Source: AC-43 sp963728855
GTDB taxonomy: Bacteria; Actinomycetota; Actinomycetes; Mycobacteriales; Micromonosporaceae
NCBI GenBank assembly: GCA_963728855.1
Contig: CAVSLN010000004.1
Span: 186,001 to 250,000, forward strand
Length of the DNA: 64,000 bases
Direction of reading: 5' to 3'
Shown here: in pieces, positions 18,123 through 26,075 of the stretch
Layout of the letters: every line of letters begins with the position of its first letter
Numbering within the stretch: the first letter of the stretch is position 1
Made by a program: the position numbers and the translations under genes
Notes under the pieces: generated by a model
Seen by the model: only the letters and a program-made list of their open reading frames with translations
What the model was told of the DNA's origin: nothing
Database searches by the model: none

Positions 18123-18545
18123 AGTGTTCCTGATCTCGTAGACACCTGGGTATTGCGGCCTGTGGCCACCCTAACATCTATTTCTGTCCATATTCGACGC
18201 CGTGTCGTAACCAATCGTCGAATGACGTCGACGGCGGTCGCGGTACGACTCGACGTATTCGGACACGGCCTCCCGGAGATGCCCAAGTGAGCCGGACGGA
18301 CGGGCCGGGCGTGGTCGACGCCTCAACGCGGCCCGGGCCTCCGGCGTGCTGCTGGCGCGACATCCGCCTCCCGATCACGGCGCAGTCCGCCTGATTGCCC
18401 GAAAGGACCACTGAACAGGCTGCCAGCGGCAGATGTCGCCCGTGGTGGACGGTTGAGGCGAACCGTTCCGGCACAGGGTCCGTGTTAGCGGTGATTGTCC
18501 ATGAGCCCCCGGGGCCAAGGCACCTACCGTAGGAGGACGTTTCAC
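18123..18545. other. Divergent promoter region
   Basis: About 420 bases between the divergent capA-like and lipoprotein genes. Both promoters should be here, but no conserved sigma-factor box could be fixed. Open frames inside it look like chance. Confidence 0.35.
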
Positions 18546-19466
18546 ATGATCCGGACGCGTGTTGGGACGGTTGCCGCGCTAGCGGCGGGGCTAGCGGTGC
18601 TGGCCGCCTGCGGTCCAGGTCAGACAGGCCCGTCCGGGGCCGGCAGCGCCAGCCCCACCACATCCCTCCAGCTCGCGAGTGGAACCGCGAGAGACAACAA
18701 CGCCCCACCCGATACGGGCGACTTCCACACCAGCCGTCGCACCGACGCTGCTGCGATGAAGTGGGTCCAGCTCAGCGTCGGTAACGCCAACGGCCTGACG
18801 GGCATCGTGCGTGACGCGGTCGGGTTCACCTTCTACCGCTTCGACAAAGACACCGAGAACCCGACGAAGTCCAACTGCAATGCCGGTGACGGCTGCACGA
18901 CGACCTGGCCGCCGGTTCTGCTCCAGCCGGGCTCACGGGTCTTCCTCGACGGTATCGACAAGTCGCAGGTCGGCTCCGTGCAGCGCGACGACGGTACGCT
19001 ACAGCTCACCATCGGCCACCGGCCGGTCTACCGATTCAGCAAGGACACCCGTCCCGGCCAGACCAACGGTGAGGGCGTCAAGGGCGTCTGGTTCGCGGTG
19101 GACCGAAAGGGCGGCAAGGTGCTGCCCCCCAACGGTGGCACGGGCTCGTCGCCCCAACCGGGCAGTAGCACCACATCACCCGCGAACTCCGGTGGCTCAC
19201 CGGTCGCCCTGGGCAACGGGAGCGTCATCCTGGACAGCGGCAAGAACTTCTCCGAGCCCGACGGTTCGGAGGGCGCGGCTGGCCCGGGGTGCGTCAACCT
19301 CGCCAACCCGGGACTTGCTTCCTCGCTCGTGGTGACGGGCGGTCCGATCAAGATCTGGACCGGTCGGGACTGCACTGGTAAGTCAGCCGTGGTGAGTAGC
19401 GACATCGCCGACCTGTCCACGATCGGCTTCGACAAGAAGATCGTCTCGATCCGGTTCGGCGGCTAG
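18546..19466 (+). CDS. Lipoprotein with secreted-repeat (Lipoprotein_15) and crystallin-like domain
   Basis: A 306-residue lipoprotein. The ATG at 18546 has AGGAGG upstream, and the lipobox LAVLAAC places the lipidated Cys at residue 22. Residues about 90-200 contain two copies of the secreted repeat of unknown function found in COG4315 proteins: FTFYRFDKDTENPTKSNC, with CTTTWPPV, and later PVYRFSKDTRPGQTNGEG, GVWFAV. After a Ser/Gly/Pro linker (about 205-225) the C-terminal 80 residues (SVILDSGKNFSEPDGSEG, IKIWTGRDCTGKSAVVSSD, KKIVSIRFGG) resemble a beta/gamma-crystallin-type or cell-envelope beta domain. The protein should sit on the outer face of the membrane. Fusion of these two domains is uncommon in my experience. 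Confidence 0.8.
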   Translation: MIRTRVGTVAALAAGLAVLAACGPGQTGPSGAGSASPTTSLQLASGTARDNNAPPDTGDFHTSRRTDAAAMKWVQLSVGNANGLTGIVRDAVGFTFYRFDKDTENPTKSNCNAGDGCTTTWPPVLLQPGSRVFLDGIDKSQVGSVQRDDGTLQLTIGHRPVYRFSKDTRPGQTNGEGVKGVWFAVDRKGGKVLPPNGGTGSSPQPGSSTTSPANSGGSPVALGNGSVILDSGKNFSEPDGSEGAAGPGCVNLANPGLASSLVVTGGPIKIWTGRDCTGKSAVVSSDIADLSTIGFDKKIVSIRFGG

Positions 19467-19638
19467 ACACGGACTACCCTGAAGCGGCCCGCCGGCGGCG
19501 AAACCTCGGCCGTCGGCGGGCCGGAATCTGTCCGATACCGGCGGCAGACCAGCGTCCGGGTGACCCCGGCCGACGACATCCCAGGGGTGAGAACCGGCAC
19601 CGTCACCGGCTGCCCGGCTCGACCGGGCTACGCCTGTA

Positions 19639-19905
19639 GCAGCAGGGCCAGATCCAGTGTTCCGGTGCAACTGCCAGTACGAGCTCCACGCACCTGGACC
19701 TTCACGTCGTCTCGGCGTTGGCGCAACTCAGCCGGTACGAGGACGGTGCGATCATCACCGTGGCCCCGGGTACCCACGGCGAGAGCCTGGTCGTCGACGG
19801 GGACACCGTGATCGCCGCCGAGACCTTCGAAGGCGTGGTGGAGCTGGCCCCCATCCAGGAACCGGCGGTGGCGGGGCGGGCCGCTACCGCCACCCTGCGC
19901 GGCCG
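19639..19905 (+). pseudogene. Beta-helix-like coding remnant
   Basis: One plus-strand frame reads DLHVVSALAQLSRYEDGAII, TVAPGTHGESLVVDGDTVI and AAETFEGVVELAPIQEPAVA, resembling the first rungs of a right-handed beta-helix or pectate-lyase-like protein. There is an in-frame TAG just upstream, no start codon and no continuation past about 19905, where the frames become Arg-rich. Treated as gene debris. Identity is uncertain. Confidence 0.35.
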
Positions 19906-20085
19906 TGACCATCCGGACAGACGATCCGGCCGGCATCGCGGTCTCCGTCTGGCAACGCGCTGTTCGCCGGAGCGGACGCAGAGCACGAGAATGCCGCCGG
20001 CGTTTCCGATCGGCCGCCCCGGGTACCCGCGGGTCGTGCGGCGGGCCGGCGCCGCGCATTGCTGGACACCGGCGGTGGGCGGGAC

Positions 20086-20238
20086 GGCTGAGGAACTGGT
20101 CGTGCTGGACGGGAGCACGTTCTCATCACGCAGCCCAGCGGCGATGTCGACACCGCAGCCGGCGCCGAGCGGGTGGAGGGCCTGTTCCACTCCGACGTGC
20201 GGCACCTGGCGCGCTGCTGGATTGCCTCCGCGAACTGA
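20086..20238 (+). pseudogene. Glycogen debranching enzyme N-terminal remnant
   Basis: The plus-strand text AEELVVLDGSTF, then (after a one- or two-base shift near 20125) LITQPSGDVDTAAGAERV, EGLFHSDVRHLARCWI and stop at 20238, is the signature start of the amylo-alpha-1,6-glucosidase family. It parallels LDGNAFLVCDGRGDI and GLFSLDTRFLSLW in the intact gene at 10172. Only about 50 codons remain. It is too diverged to be a fresh copy of that gene, so a second debranching-type gene existed here. Confidence 0.6.
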
Positions 20239-20271
20239 CACTCCGCCCGCGACTGCCCAAAGGAGCCCACC

Positions 20272-21258
20272 ATGTCCAACCACTTCAGCGCCGACAACTT
20301 CAAGTTCCCCGGCGACGACCGTCGCCTCGACCTCACCGACGTATTCGTCTTCACCTCACCGGAGGACCCCGGCAAGACGGTGCTGATCATCGACTCGAAC
20401 CCGACCAGTGCCCCGCCCCCGATATCGGCGACTGCCACCGGCCCGGAGTTCTACCCCGGCGCGGTCTATCGGATCAACATCGACACTGACGGGGACGCGC
20501 ACGCCGACGTCGCGTTCACGTTCACCTTCTCCGAGTACGACAACGGTAGCCAGACCGGGACCGCCTGGTACGCCACCGGCCCGGAGGCCCGAGCGCCCGA
20601 GCCGGCCGGCCGGGTGCTCGCCGAGTCCATCCCGGTCAGCTTCGACGGCACGGACCGGCCTGCCCTGGTCGATGAGCCAGGGCAGATCCGGCTGTTCGCC
20701 GGGCTGCGCAGCGACCCGTTCTTCGCCGATGTCGAGGGCGCCCTGCACGGAATGAAATGGACCGGGCACGACGACTTCGCTGGCAACAACGTCGACTCCA
20801 TCGCGCTGGAGGTGCCCACCGACCTGCTCGGCCCCGGCCCGGTGATCGGAGTCTGGGCCTCGATCAGCCGGCGCCGCGACGGCGTGCTGGAGCAGATGGA
20901 CCGCGGCGGGAACCCGTCCATGAACCCGTTCATCAACCCCGACGGCGAGAAGAACCTGTACAACTCCCGGCAGCCCGCCGACGATATGGCCAACTACCTG
21001 GGCCCGTGGTCCCAGATGCTGGAAAAGGGCGGCTACTCACCGGAGGAGGCCAAGGAGGCCGCCCTGCAGTTTCTGCCCGACATCCTCCGCTACGACCGCA
21101 CCAAGCCTGTCTCCTACCCCAACGGCCGGAAGCTCATCGACGACGTCTACAGCTATCGCTTTGCCTGGCTGACCCACGGCAAGCTCGGCCCGACCGGCCT
21201 CAAGCCGCACGACGACCTGCTCGTGCACTTCCCCTACCTCGGCCCGCCCAACCCCTAG
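20272..21258 (+). CDS. DUF4331 family protein
   Basis: A 328-residue protein with an AAAGGAG site before ATG 20272. DRRLDLTDVFVFTSPEDPGK, then NPFINPDGEKNLYNSRQPAD, FLPDILRYDRTKPVSYPNGR and KLIDDVYSYRFAWLTHGKL, are typical DUF4331 motifs. The family is widespread in environmental bacteria. It is often secreted elsewhere, but this copy has no signal peptide. The molecular role is unknown. The N-terminal domain of about 180 residues is beta-rich and repeats the pattern of predicted beta-sandwich proteins. Gene debris lies directly upstream. Confidence 0.85.
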   Translation: MSNHFSADNFKFPGDDRRLDLTDVFVFTSPEDPGKTVLIIDSNPTSAPPPISATATGPEFYPGAVYRINIDTDGDAHADVAFTFTFSEYDNGSQTGTAWYATGPEARAPEPAGRVLAESIPVSFDGTDRPALVDEPGQIRLFAGLRSDPFFADVEGALHGMKWTGHDDFAGNNVDSIALEVPTDLLGPGPVIGVWASISRRRDGVLEQMDRGGNPSMNPFINPDGEKNLYNSRQPADDMANYLGPWSQMLEKGGYSPEEAKEAALQFLPDILRYDRTKPVSYPNGRKLIDDVYSYRFAWLTHGKLGPTGLKPHDDLLVHFPYLGPPNP

Positions 21259-21506
21259 CCGCCGCACAGCGGTCTTTGCGCGCCGGCGACGTGACGGATA
21301 CCCGTGGATTGGCTCAGCCCAGAATGAGCGGCATCGTCGGACTGGGCGGCCTTGCCGCCGGCTCGCGACTCGCTACGGGCCCCGTAGGCACGAGGTCCCG
21401 CAGTAGCACCGGGAACGCCGCGCAGACGTCTACGTCGAGCTGCTAGAGGTCGCCGAGGACGTCGGCCACGTCGTCGCGGTCATGCGGCAGGGCCTCAAGA
21501 CACCGG

Positions 21507-21752
21507 TCATCGACCCGCGGCACTGTCCACAATAGACGATCGCTGCCGCCGCAGGGACAACCGATCCCGTTGGGCGACGACGTCCAGCGCCCACGACATG
21601 TATTCTTCGACGTCCGCGGAGGTGGGCTGATTGCTGATCAGTACATAGCGCTGGAAGAAGACCTGATCGAGTGGGGATCCCTCGATGTGGGAGGCGATCG
21701 TCAGGAAGACGCCTTCCCTGGTCGAGCACCGGCCGTCTCTGGCACGCCTCAC
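21507..21752 (-). CDS. Small hypothetical protein or fragment
   Basis: An 81-codon frame. After a basic start it reads GVFLTIASHIEGSPLDQVFF, QRYVLISNQPTSADVEEYMS, WALDVVAQRDRLSLRRQR, an all-helical protein with good coding character. It may be the C-terminal part of a regulator (some PadR-like proteins end in such helices), but this is a guess. No Shine-Dalgarno site is visible, and the surrounding 500 bases are gene-poor. Confidence 0.35.
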   Translation of the reverse strand: MRRARDGRCSTREGVFLTIASHIEGSPLDQVFFQRYVLISNQPTSADVEEYMSWALDVVAQRDRLSLRRQRSSIVDSAAGR

Positions 21753-21814
21753 GGCGGCGGGTGGGCACCGGCGACGTTGGTGTGGATGAGGTCCCGAGTG
21801 GCTCCGTGTGCTGT

Positions 21815-22015
21815 TCAGGTGCGTGCCGGGTCGATCGGTTTCGCTGCGGTTGGCTCGATGTGGTCGAGCTTGGCCCGGACGGTGTCGGCGTTGGGGTGGC
21901 CGAGGTTGTTAAGGATGGTCAGGGCGTATCGCCAGGCGGACCGGGCCGCATCGGTGTCGCCGGTGGCGTGGTGGGTGTCGCCGAGGCGGGTGAGGGTGTC
22001 GGCTTCGTAGGCCAC
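21815..22015 (-). pseudogene. AfsR/SARP-type regulator TPR tail remnant
   Basis: The 66 codons read ADTLTRLGDTHHATGDTDAA, RSAWRYALTILNNLGHPNAD, TVRAKLDHIE. This is the last tetratricopeptide repeat and end of AfsR/BTAD-type transcriptional activators. The N-terminal DNA-binding, BTAD and NB-ARC parts are missing. It lies 28 bases downstream of the response-regulator stop on the same strand, so a deletion probably joined the two loci. Confidence 0.65.
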
Positions 22016-22042
22016 GCGAATGGCGGGTGCGGCCCATGCTGG

Positions 22043-22723
22043 TCAGGGCTGGAACTTGTAGCCCACTCCACGCACGGTCTGTAGATGGTGTGGTGTGGAC
22101 GAGTCCGGTTCGATCTTGGAGCGGAGCCGCTTGACGTGGACATCGAGGGTCTTGGTGTCGCCGGCGTACTGCGGTCCCCATACCCGGTCGATGAGCTGGG
22201 CGCGGGTCAGGACCCGCCCGGCGTTGCGCAGCAGCAGCTCCAACAACTGGAACTCTCTGAGGGCAAGGGATATCGCGGCGCCGTTGACGGTGACCACATG
22301 CCGGTCGATGTCCATGCAGACGGGGCCGGCGGTCAGGATGGATGGCTCCGGGGCGGCGTCCCCGTCGTGGCGGCGCAGGACCGCCCGGATGCGGGCCAGT
22401 AGTTCACGTACGGAGTACGGCTTGGTGACGTAGTCGTCGGCGCCGATCTCCAACCCGACGACCTTGTCGATCTCCGAGTCGCGGGCGCTGACCATGATGA
22501 TCGGCACGTCGGACCGCGAACGCAGCTGCCGGCAGACCTCCACACCGGACATCTGCGGCAGCATCAGGTCCAGCAGGACAAGGTCGGCGCCGGTGCGGTC
22601 GAACTCGGCCAGCGCCTGCGGCCCGGTGGCCGCGACGGCGACCTCGAAGCCTTCCTTGCGCAGCATGTAGGACAGGGCGTCAGACCATGACACCTCGTCC
22701 TCCACAACCAGTACCCGAGGCAC
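22043..22723 (-). CDS. regX3: OmpR-family response regulator, RegX3/PhoP-like
   Basis: A 226-residue response regulator. The receiver domain has the acidic pair E8-D9, phospho-acceptor Asp52 (LLDLMLPQMSG) and the conserved Lys in DDYVTKPYSVRELLARI. The winged-helix output domain ends LDVHVKRLRSKIEPD, TVRGVGYKFQP. Its sequence style and divergent pairing with phoU identify it as the phosphate-starvation regulator (RegX3 in mycobacteria, PhoP in Streptomyces). It should bind direct repeats (PHO boxes) when phosphorylated. The cognate histidine kinase (SenX3/PhoR), normally encoded between phoU and this gene, is absent. The gene is followed by an AfsR-type remnant instead. Confidence 0.9.
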   Translation of the reverse strand: MPRVLVVEDEVSWSDALSYMLRKEGFEVAVAATGPQALAEFDRTGADLVLLDLMLPQMSGVEVCRQLRSRSDVPIIMVSARDSEIDKVVGLEIGADDYVTKPYSVRELLARIRAVLRRHDGDAAPEPSILTAGPVCMDIDRHVVTVNGAAISLALREFQLLELLLRNAGRVLTRAQLIDRVWGPQYAGDTKTLDVHVKRLRSKIEPDSSTPHHLQTVRGVGYKFQP

Positions 22724-22907
22724 CGGTACTCCCTTCGCCGCGGCCGCCGACGACCGGGGCCAAGACCTCGGGCGCAGGCGGCACGGCGAGCCTACCGGGA
22801 CGGCTTCGGCGCGTTACCACTCACTCGGGGCCTTAGAGTGATGATGCGGCCACCGAACGTGAGTCCGATGGTTGCGTTGCCGGACCGGCCAGGCTGAGGA
22901 GGACGAC

Positions 22908-23555
22908 ATGCGGACGCGCTACCAGGCCGACCTCGCGCAGGTGACCGAGGTTCTGGTCACGATGGCCGACGGGGTGAGGATCGCGATGCGGCGGGCGAGT
23001 GCCGCGTTGGTATCCGCCGACGGTGACCTGGCGCAGCGGGTGCTGGTCGACGATGCTGACATCGACAGTTTGTACCGGCAGGTCAAGGCCCGGGTGTTGC
23101 AGCTGCTGGCTCAGCAGGCGCCGGTGGCCGGCGACCTCCGGCTGGTGATCACCGCCCTGCACATCGCGCGGCATCTGGAACGGATGGGTGACCTGGCGGT
23201 ACACGTAGCCAAGACCGCGCTGCGTCGCGTGCCGGACCTGGCCCTCGCACCCGAACTTGCCGCGGTGATCATCGGCATGGCCGACCACGCCGACCAGATC
23301 GCCGCCAAGGTCAGCACCATGCTCCAGACCGCCGATGCCCACACCGCCGCACAGCTCGATGGCGACGACGACGTCATCGACGCGCTGCACCAACACCTGT
23401 TCACGGTCCTGCTGGGCACCGCGTGGACCCACGGCGTGGGCCCCGCCATCGACGCCGCCCAGCTTGGCCGCTGGTACGAGCGCTACGCCGACCACGCCGT
23501 CAACACCGGTCGACAGGTGCTCTACCTCGTCACCGGCCCGGCCGCCGCCGGCTGA
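22908..23555 (+). CDS. phoU: Phosphate signalling protein PhoU
   Basis: A 215-residue all-helical protein with two PhoU repeats. The first contains DDADIDSLYRQVKARVLQLL, DLRLVITALHIARHLERMGD; the second ends RWYERYADHAVNTGRQVLYL. The E/DxxxD-type helices bind metal clusters in structural homologues. PhoU links the Pst phosphate transporter to the sensor kinase and represses the Pho response when phosphate is plentiful. The ATG at 22908 follows GAGGAGG. It is divergent from the RegX3-like gene with 184 bases between, but no pst genes are present. A broken copy of its 3' end lies at 9459-9560. Confidence 0.9.
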   Translation: MRTRYQADLAQVTEVLVTMADGVRIAMRRASAALVSADGDLAQRVLVDDADIDSLYRQVKARVLQLLAQQAPVAGDLRLVITALHIARHLERMGDLAVHVAKTALRRVPDLALAPELAAVIIGMADHADQIAAKVSTMLQTADAHTAAQLDGDDDVIDALHQHLFTVLLGTAWTHGVGPAIDAAQLGRWYERYADHAVNTGRQVLYLVTGPAAAG

Positions 23556-23747
23556 CCGACAAGGACACCGCCTCCTTGGCGTTGGATAGGCGGGTAACGG
23601 GCAATGGCCGCCGTGGGGTTGGCGCCGCACGGCAACACCGGCCGCGCCGGGCGGGCGGGCGGTGGCGCCGAGCGGTGTCACGGTGTCCTCTGCTTTGAGG
23701 ATCTTCACCAGTAGACCGGCGCGGGCGTTGGACACGGCGTCCTATTG

Positions 23748-24107
23748 TCAGCCGTCTGCGCTGATGTGGTTGGCCTCTTGGCAGTTGAAGGCGGTGGCAT
23801 CGTTGTTGCCGTCCACGAGGCATACCTTGAGACCAATCTTGTCACCGGGCGCGACGTTGCCGCCGGGGAACGGATCCCAGGTCACTGCTGCGCCGTCCAC
23901 GCTGTTGCCGTTGTAATCGCCGCCGAGGTTGGAGAGCCGGCCGTTCCGGGTGATCCAGGCGTACGCCTTCACGCCATGGGCGTCCGAGCAGTAGTCGTGG
24001 ATGACTATGTTCCGACTCGCGCGACGGCTGGTGGGACGCACCGACGACCTTCGCCGTTTGCCGTTGGACGAGGACACGGCGGCGGGTGGGAACGCCTTGG
24101 CTGCCAC
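23748..24107 (-). CDS. Small secreted-type hypothetical protein, N-terminus abnormal
   Basis: A 119-codon frame whose last 85 residues look genuine: IVIHDYCSDAHGVKAYAWIT, GDYNGNSVDGAAVTWDPFPG, GNVAPGDKIGLKVCLVDGNN and DATAFNCQEANHISADG. It has three or four cysteines and resembles small exported actinobacterial proteins of unknown function. The first 30 residues are basic and not a signal peptide, so the 5' end has probably been lost or shifted in frame. It lies downstream of the YcnI-type gene on the same strand (23-base gap) and may have been co-transcribed. Confidence 0.5.
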   Translation of the reverse strand: MAAKAFPPAAVSSSNGKRRRSSVRPTSRRASRNIVIHDYCSDAHGVKAYAWITRNGRLSNLGGDYNGNSVDGAAVTWDPFPGGNVAPGDKIGLKVCLVDGNNDATAFNCQEANHISADG

Positions 24108-24130
24108 ATTCCCACCCGCCTGGCAAGCTT

Positions 24131-24853
24131 TCAGGCAGTTCGGCGGGTGCGGGTGAACGCGAGTGCGCCGAGGATCAGGCCGACCAGCCCGAGGACGGCG
24201 CCGATGATCGCGACGGTCAGCGCCGCGGTGCTGGTGTTGTCGCTGTTCTTGGTGTCCGCCTTGACCGCCACCGTCGGGCCGGCGCTGGCGCCGGTGGCGG
24301 TGTCGCTGGACGCGGCGGCCAGTTTGAGTACCGGCGCGGGGTGCTGGGGCTCGGGCTGGCCTTGCACGGTGTCGTCGATCCAGCGCACGACGTCGCCGTC
24401 GGAGTAGCTCTGCAACGCCTTGAAGACCAGCTTGTCGGTCTTCGGTAGCGGGCCGAGGGAGACCGGGAACTCCTGGAACTGACCGGGCTTGATCGCCGTG
24501 TCCGCCGAGTTCGCCGTCCAGGTGATCTTCGTGACCGTCTCGGTGACGGTGTCTCCGTCATCGGTCTTGACCGGGCTGGCCAGCTTGCTCGTCGCGGTGG
24601 TGGCGGTCCATCCCGGTACCGGCATGGTGGACACCGACGCGATCGGCTGGTCGGCCGGCAGGGCGACCTCCAGCTTGGTGGTGGAGGCAGTGTCGCTCTC
24701 GGTGGGGACCCGGAACGCTATCCGGGCGTATCCGCCCTGAGCGGCATCGCGGGGGTTGACCGTCACATGGGCCTGCGCCGCCCCGGCGAAGCCAAGCACG
24801 CCCAGAGCCATGACGGCGCCGATCGCCAATGCCGCCCGCAGTATCCTTCTCAT
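24131..24853 (-). CDS. ycnI: YcnI-family (DUF1775) copper-binding membrane protein
   Basis: A 240-residue exported protein. The signal peptide (1-28) ends AQA, leaving His29 as the mature N-terminus (HVTVNPRDA). In structurally studied YcnI this His forms a histidine-brace-like copper site. The beta-sandwich domain follows (FRVPTESDTASTTKLEVALP, ITWTANSADTAIKPGQFQEF), with a C-terminal membrane span (about 213-234) and a short basic tail. YcnI proteins are thought to take part in copper acquisition or delivery and often neighbour copC/copD or sco genes; none is seen here. It borders the cobalamin-controlled block. Confidence 0.85.
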   Translation of the reverse strand: MRRILRAALAIGAVMALGVLGFAGAAQAHVTVNPRDAAQGGYARIAFRVPTESDTASTTKLEVALPADQPIASVSTMPVPGWTATTATSKLASPVKTDDGDTVTETVTKITWTANSADTAIKPGQFQEFPVSLGPLPKTDKLVFKALQSYSDGDVVRWIDDTVQGQPEPQHPAPVLKLAAASSDTATGASAGPTVAVKADTKNSDNTSTAALTVAIIGAVLGLVGLILGALAFTRTRRTA

Positions 24854-25230
24854 CCGTTACCCCTCTTCCGTCAACAAACCCAACGACTCATTGATCAACG
24901 CGGCCACGTGCGGGTGCCATGTGAACCCCGGTTGTGCTCGCCCCGATCTGGTACAAGCCGGCACCGGTCGCACGCCCACCGTCCGTGTCACACCGCGAAT
25001 AGTCGACCGGGATGGCCGGAAAGTTCCCGTTGCCAATGACCGGGGGCGCGAGCTGCGGGCAGACGGCGGCGGTGACCACGTCGAGGGCGGTGGCTGCGCT
25101 GGCGAGCAGGTCCCCTGCACGGGCGCACACGGGACCTGCTCGGCGCTGTCGCGGTGCGGGATGCTTGGTCGGGTACCCCGAGCCGCTGCGGTGGCGCATC
25201 GGACCTGATGGGAAGGGAGGGGTGTCTGCG
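24854..25230. other. Intergenic with a coding-like relic on the minus strand
   Basis: About 375 bases. Between roughly 24888 and 25140 the minus strand reads ATALDVVTAAVCPQLAPPVI, GNGNFPAIPVDYSRCDTDG, which looks like part of a real secreted protein. It has no start and frays at both ends. The remaining sequence must carry the promoters of the two divergent neighbours. Confidence 0.3.
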
Positions 25231-25953
25231 GTGCGGGTGGTGTCGCTGGTGCCGTCACTGACCGAGGCGGTCGCGCTGAGCGTGCCCGACGTGCTCGTTG
25301 GAGCTACCGACTGGTGCACGCACCCGCCGGGGCTGGCCGTTGCCCGGGTGGGCGGTAGCAAGTACCCGGACCTCGACGCGGTGTTGGCGCTGCGACCGGA
25401 TGTGGTGCTGGTCAACGTGGAGGAGAACCGGCGGGCCGACGCCGCCGCGCTGCAGGCCGCGGGCGTGCAGGTGTACGTCACCTATCCGCGCACCGTCGAC
25501 GGGGCCTTGGACGAGTTGGGTCGGTTGCTGGCTTTCCTGGGCGTCCCGGCGCAACCGGCGTGGTTGCGCGACGCGAGCAACGCGTGGGCCGCTCTGACAC
25601 CGCCACGGGTGACGCGGCGGGCGATCGTCCCGGTGTGGCGGCGGCCCTGGATCGTGCTGGGCGGCGATACGTTCGCCGGCGATGTGCTCAACCGGCTCGG
25701 TGTCGCCAACGTCTACGCGGAGCACCCGGAACGCTACCCCCGCCCGGCCCTGGCGCAGCTGGCCGCGGACCGGCCGGACCTGGTGGTACTGCCCGACGAG
25801 CCGTACCGGTTCAGCGCCGAGGACGGGCCAGAGGCGTTCGGCGGCGTGCCGTGCGCGCTGGTCTCTGGCCGGCACCTGACCTGGTACGGGCCGTCGCTGG
25901 TCGACGCACCTGCCCTGCTGGCGCGGCAACTGGCCCAGGAGTCGGCCAGGTGA
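25231..25953 (+). CDS. Helical-backbone metal receptor, BtuF-like, without signal peptide
   Basis: A 240-residue protein of the periplasmic binding fold with a long backbone helix. VRVVSLVPSLTEAVALSVPD, then VGATDWCTHPPGL, LRPDVVLVNVEENRRADAAA and a C-terminal DLVVLPDEPYRFSAEDGPEA, match the COG0614 family that binds cobalamin, haem or siderophores. Unlike transport receptors it begins directly at the first strand and has no export signal, so it should be cytoplasmic. Such leaderless versions occur in actinobacteria and have no settled role. GTG 25231 is preferred (GGGAGG about ten bases upstream); a GTG at 25222 is possible. Its position beside two cobalamin riboswitches supports a corrinoid or cobalt link, but no riboswitch precedes this gene itself. 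Confidence 0.8.
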   Translation: MRVVSLVPSLTEAVALSVPDVLVGATDWCTHPPGLAVARVGGSKYPDLDAVLALRPDVVLVNVEENRRADAAALQAAGVQVYVTYPRTVDGALDELGRLLAFLGVPAQPAWLRDASNAWAALTPPRVTRRAIVPVWRRPWIVLGGDTFAGDVLNRLGVANVYAEHPERYPRPALAQLAADRPDLVVLPDEPYRFSAEDGPEAFGGVPCALVSGRHLTWYGPSLVDAPALLARQLAQESAR

Positions 25954-26075
25954 CTGCCGTTACCGGCTCCCGGCTCGGCGGCCAGCGCGCGGCCCTGCCG
26001 ACGGCGACCCTCGTCGAGGCTGGCTGCCAGGACCACGGCCGGCCGAACGGGTGCGGGGGCCGTGCGGGTCGCGGT

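Noticed and set aside
22043..23555. Complete phosphate two-component system
   Set aside because: No histidine kinase could be found in any frame between or beside the two genes.
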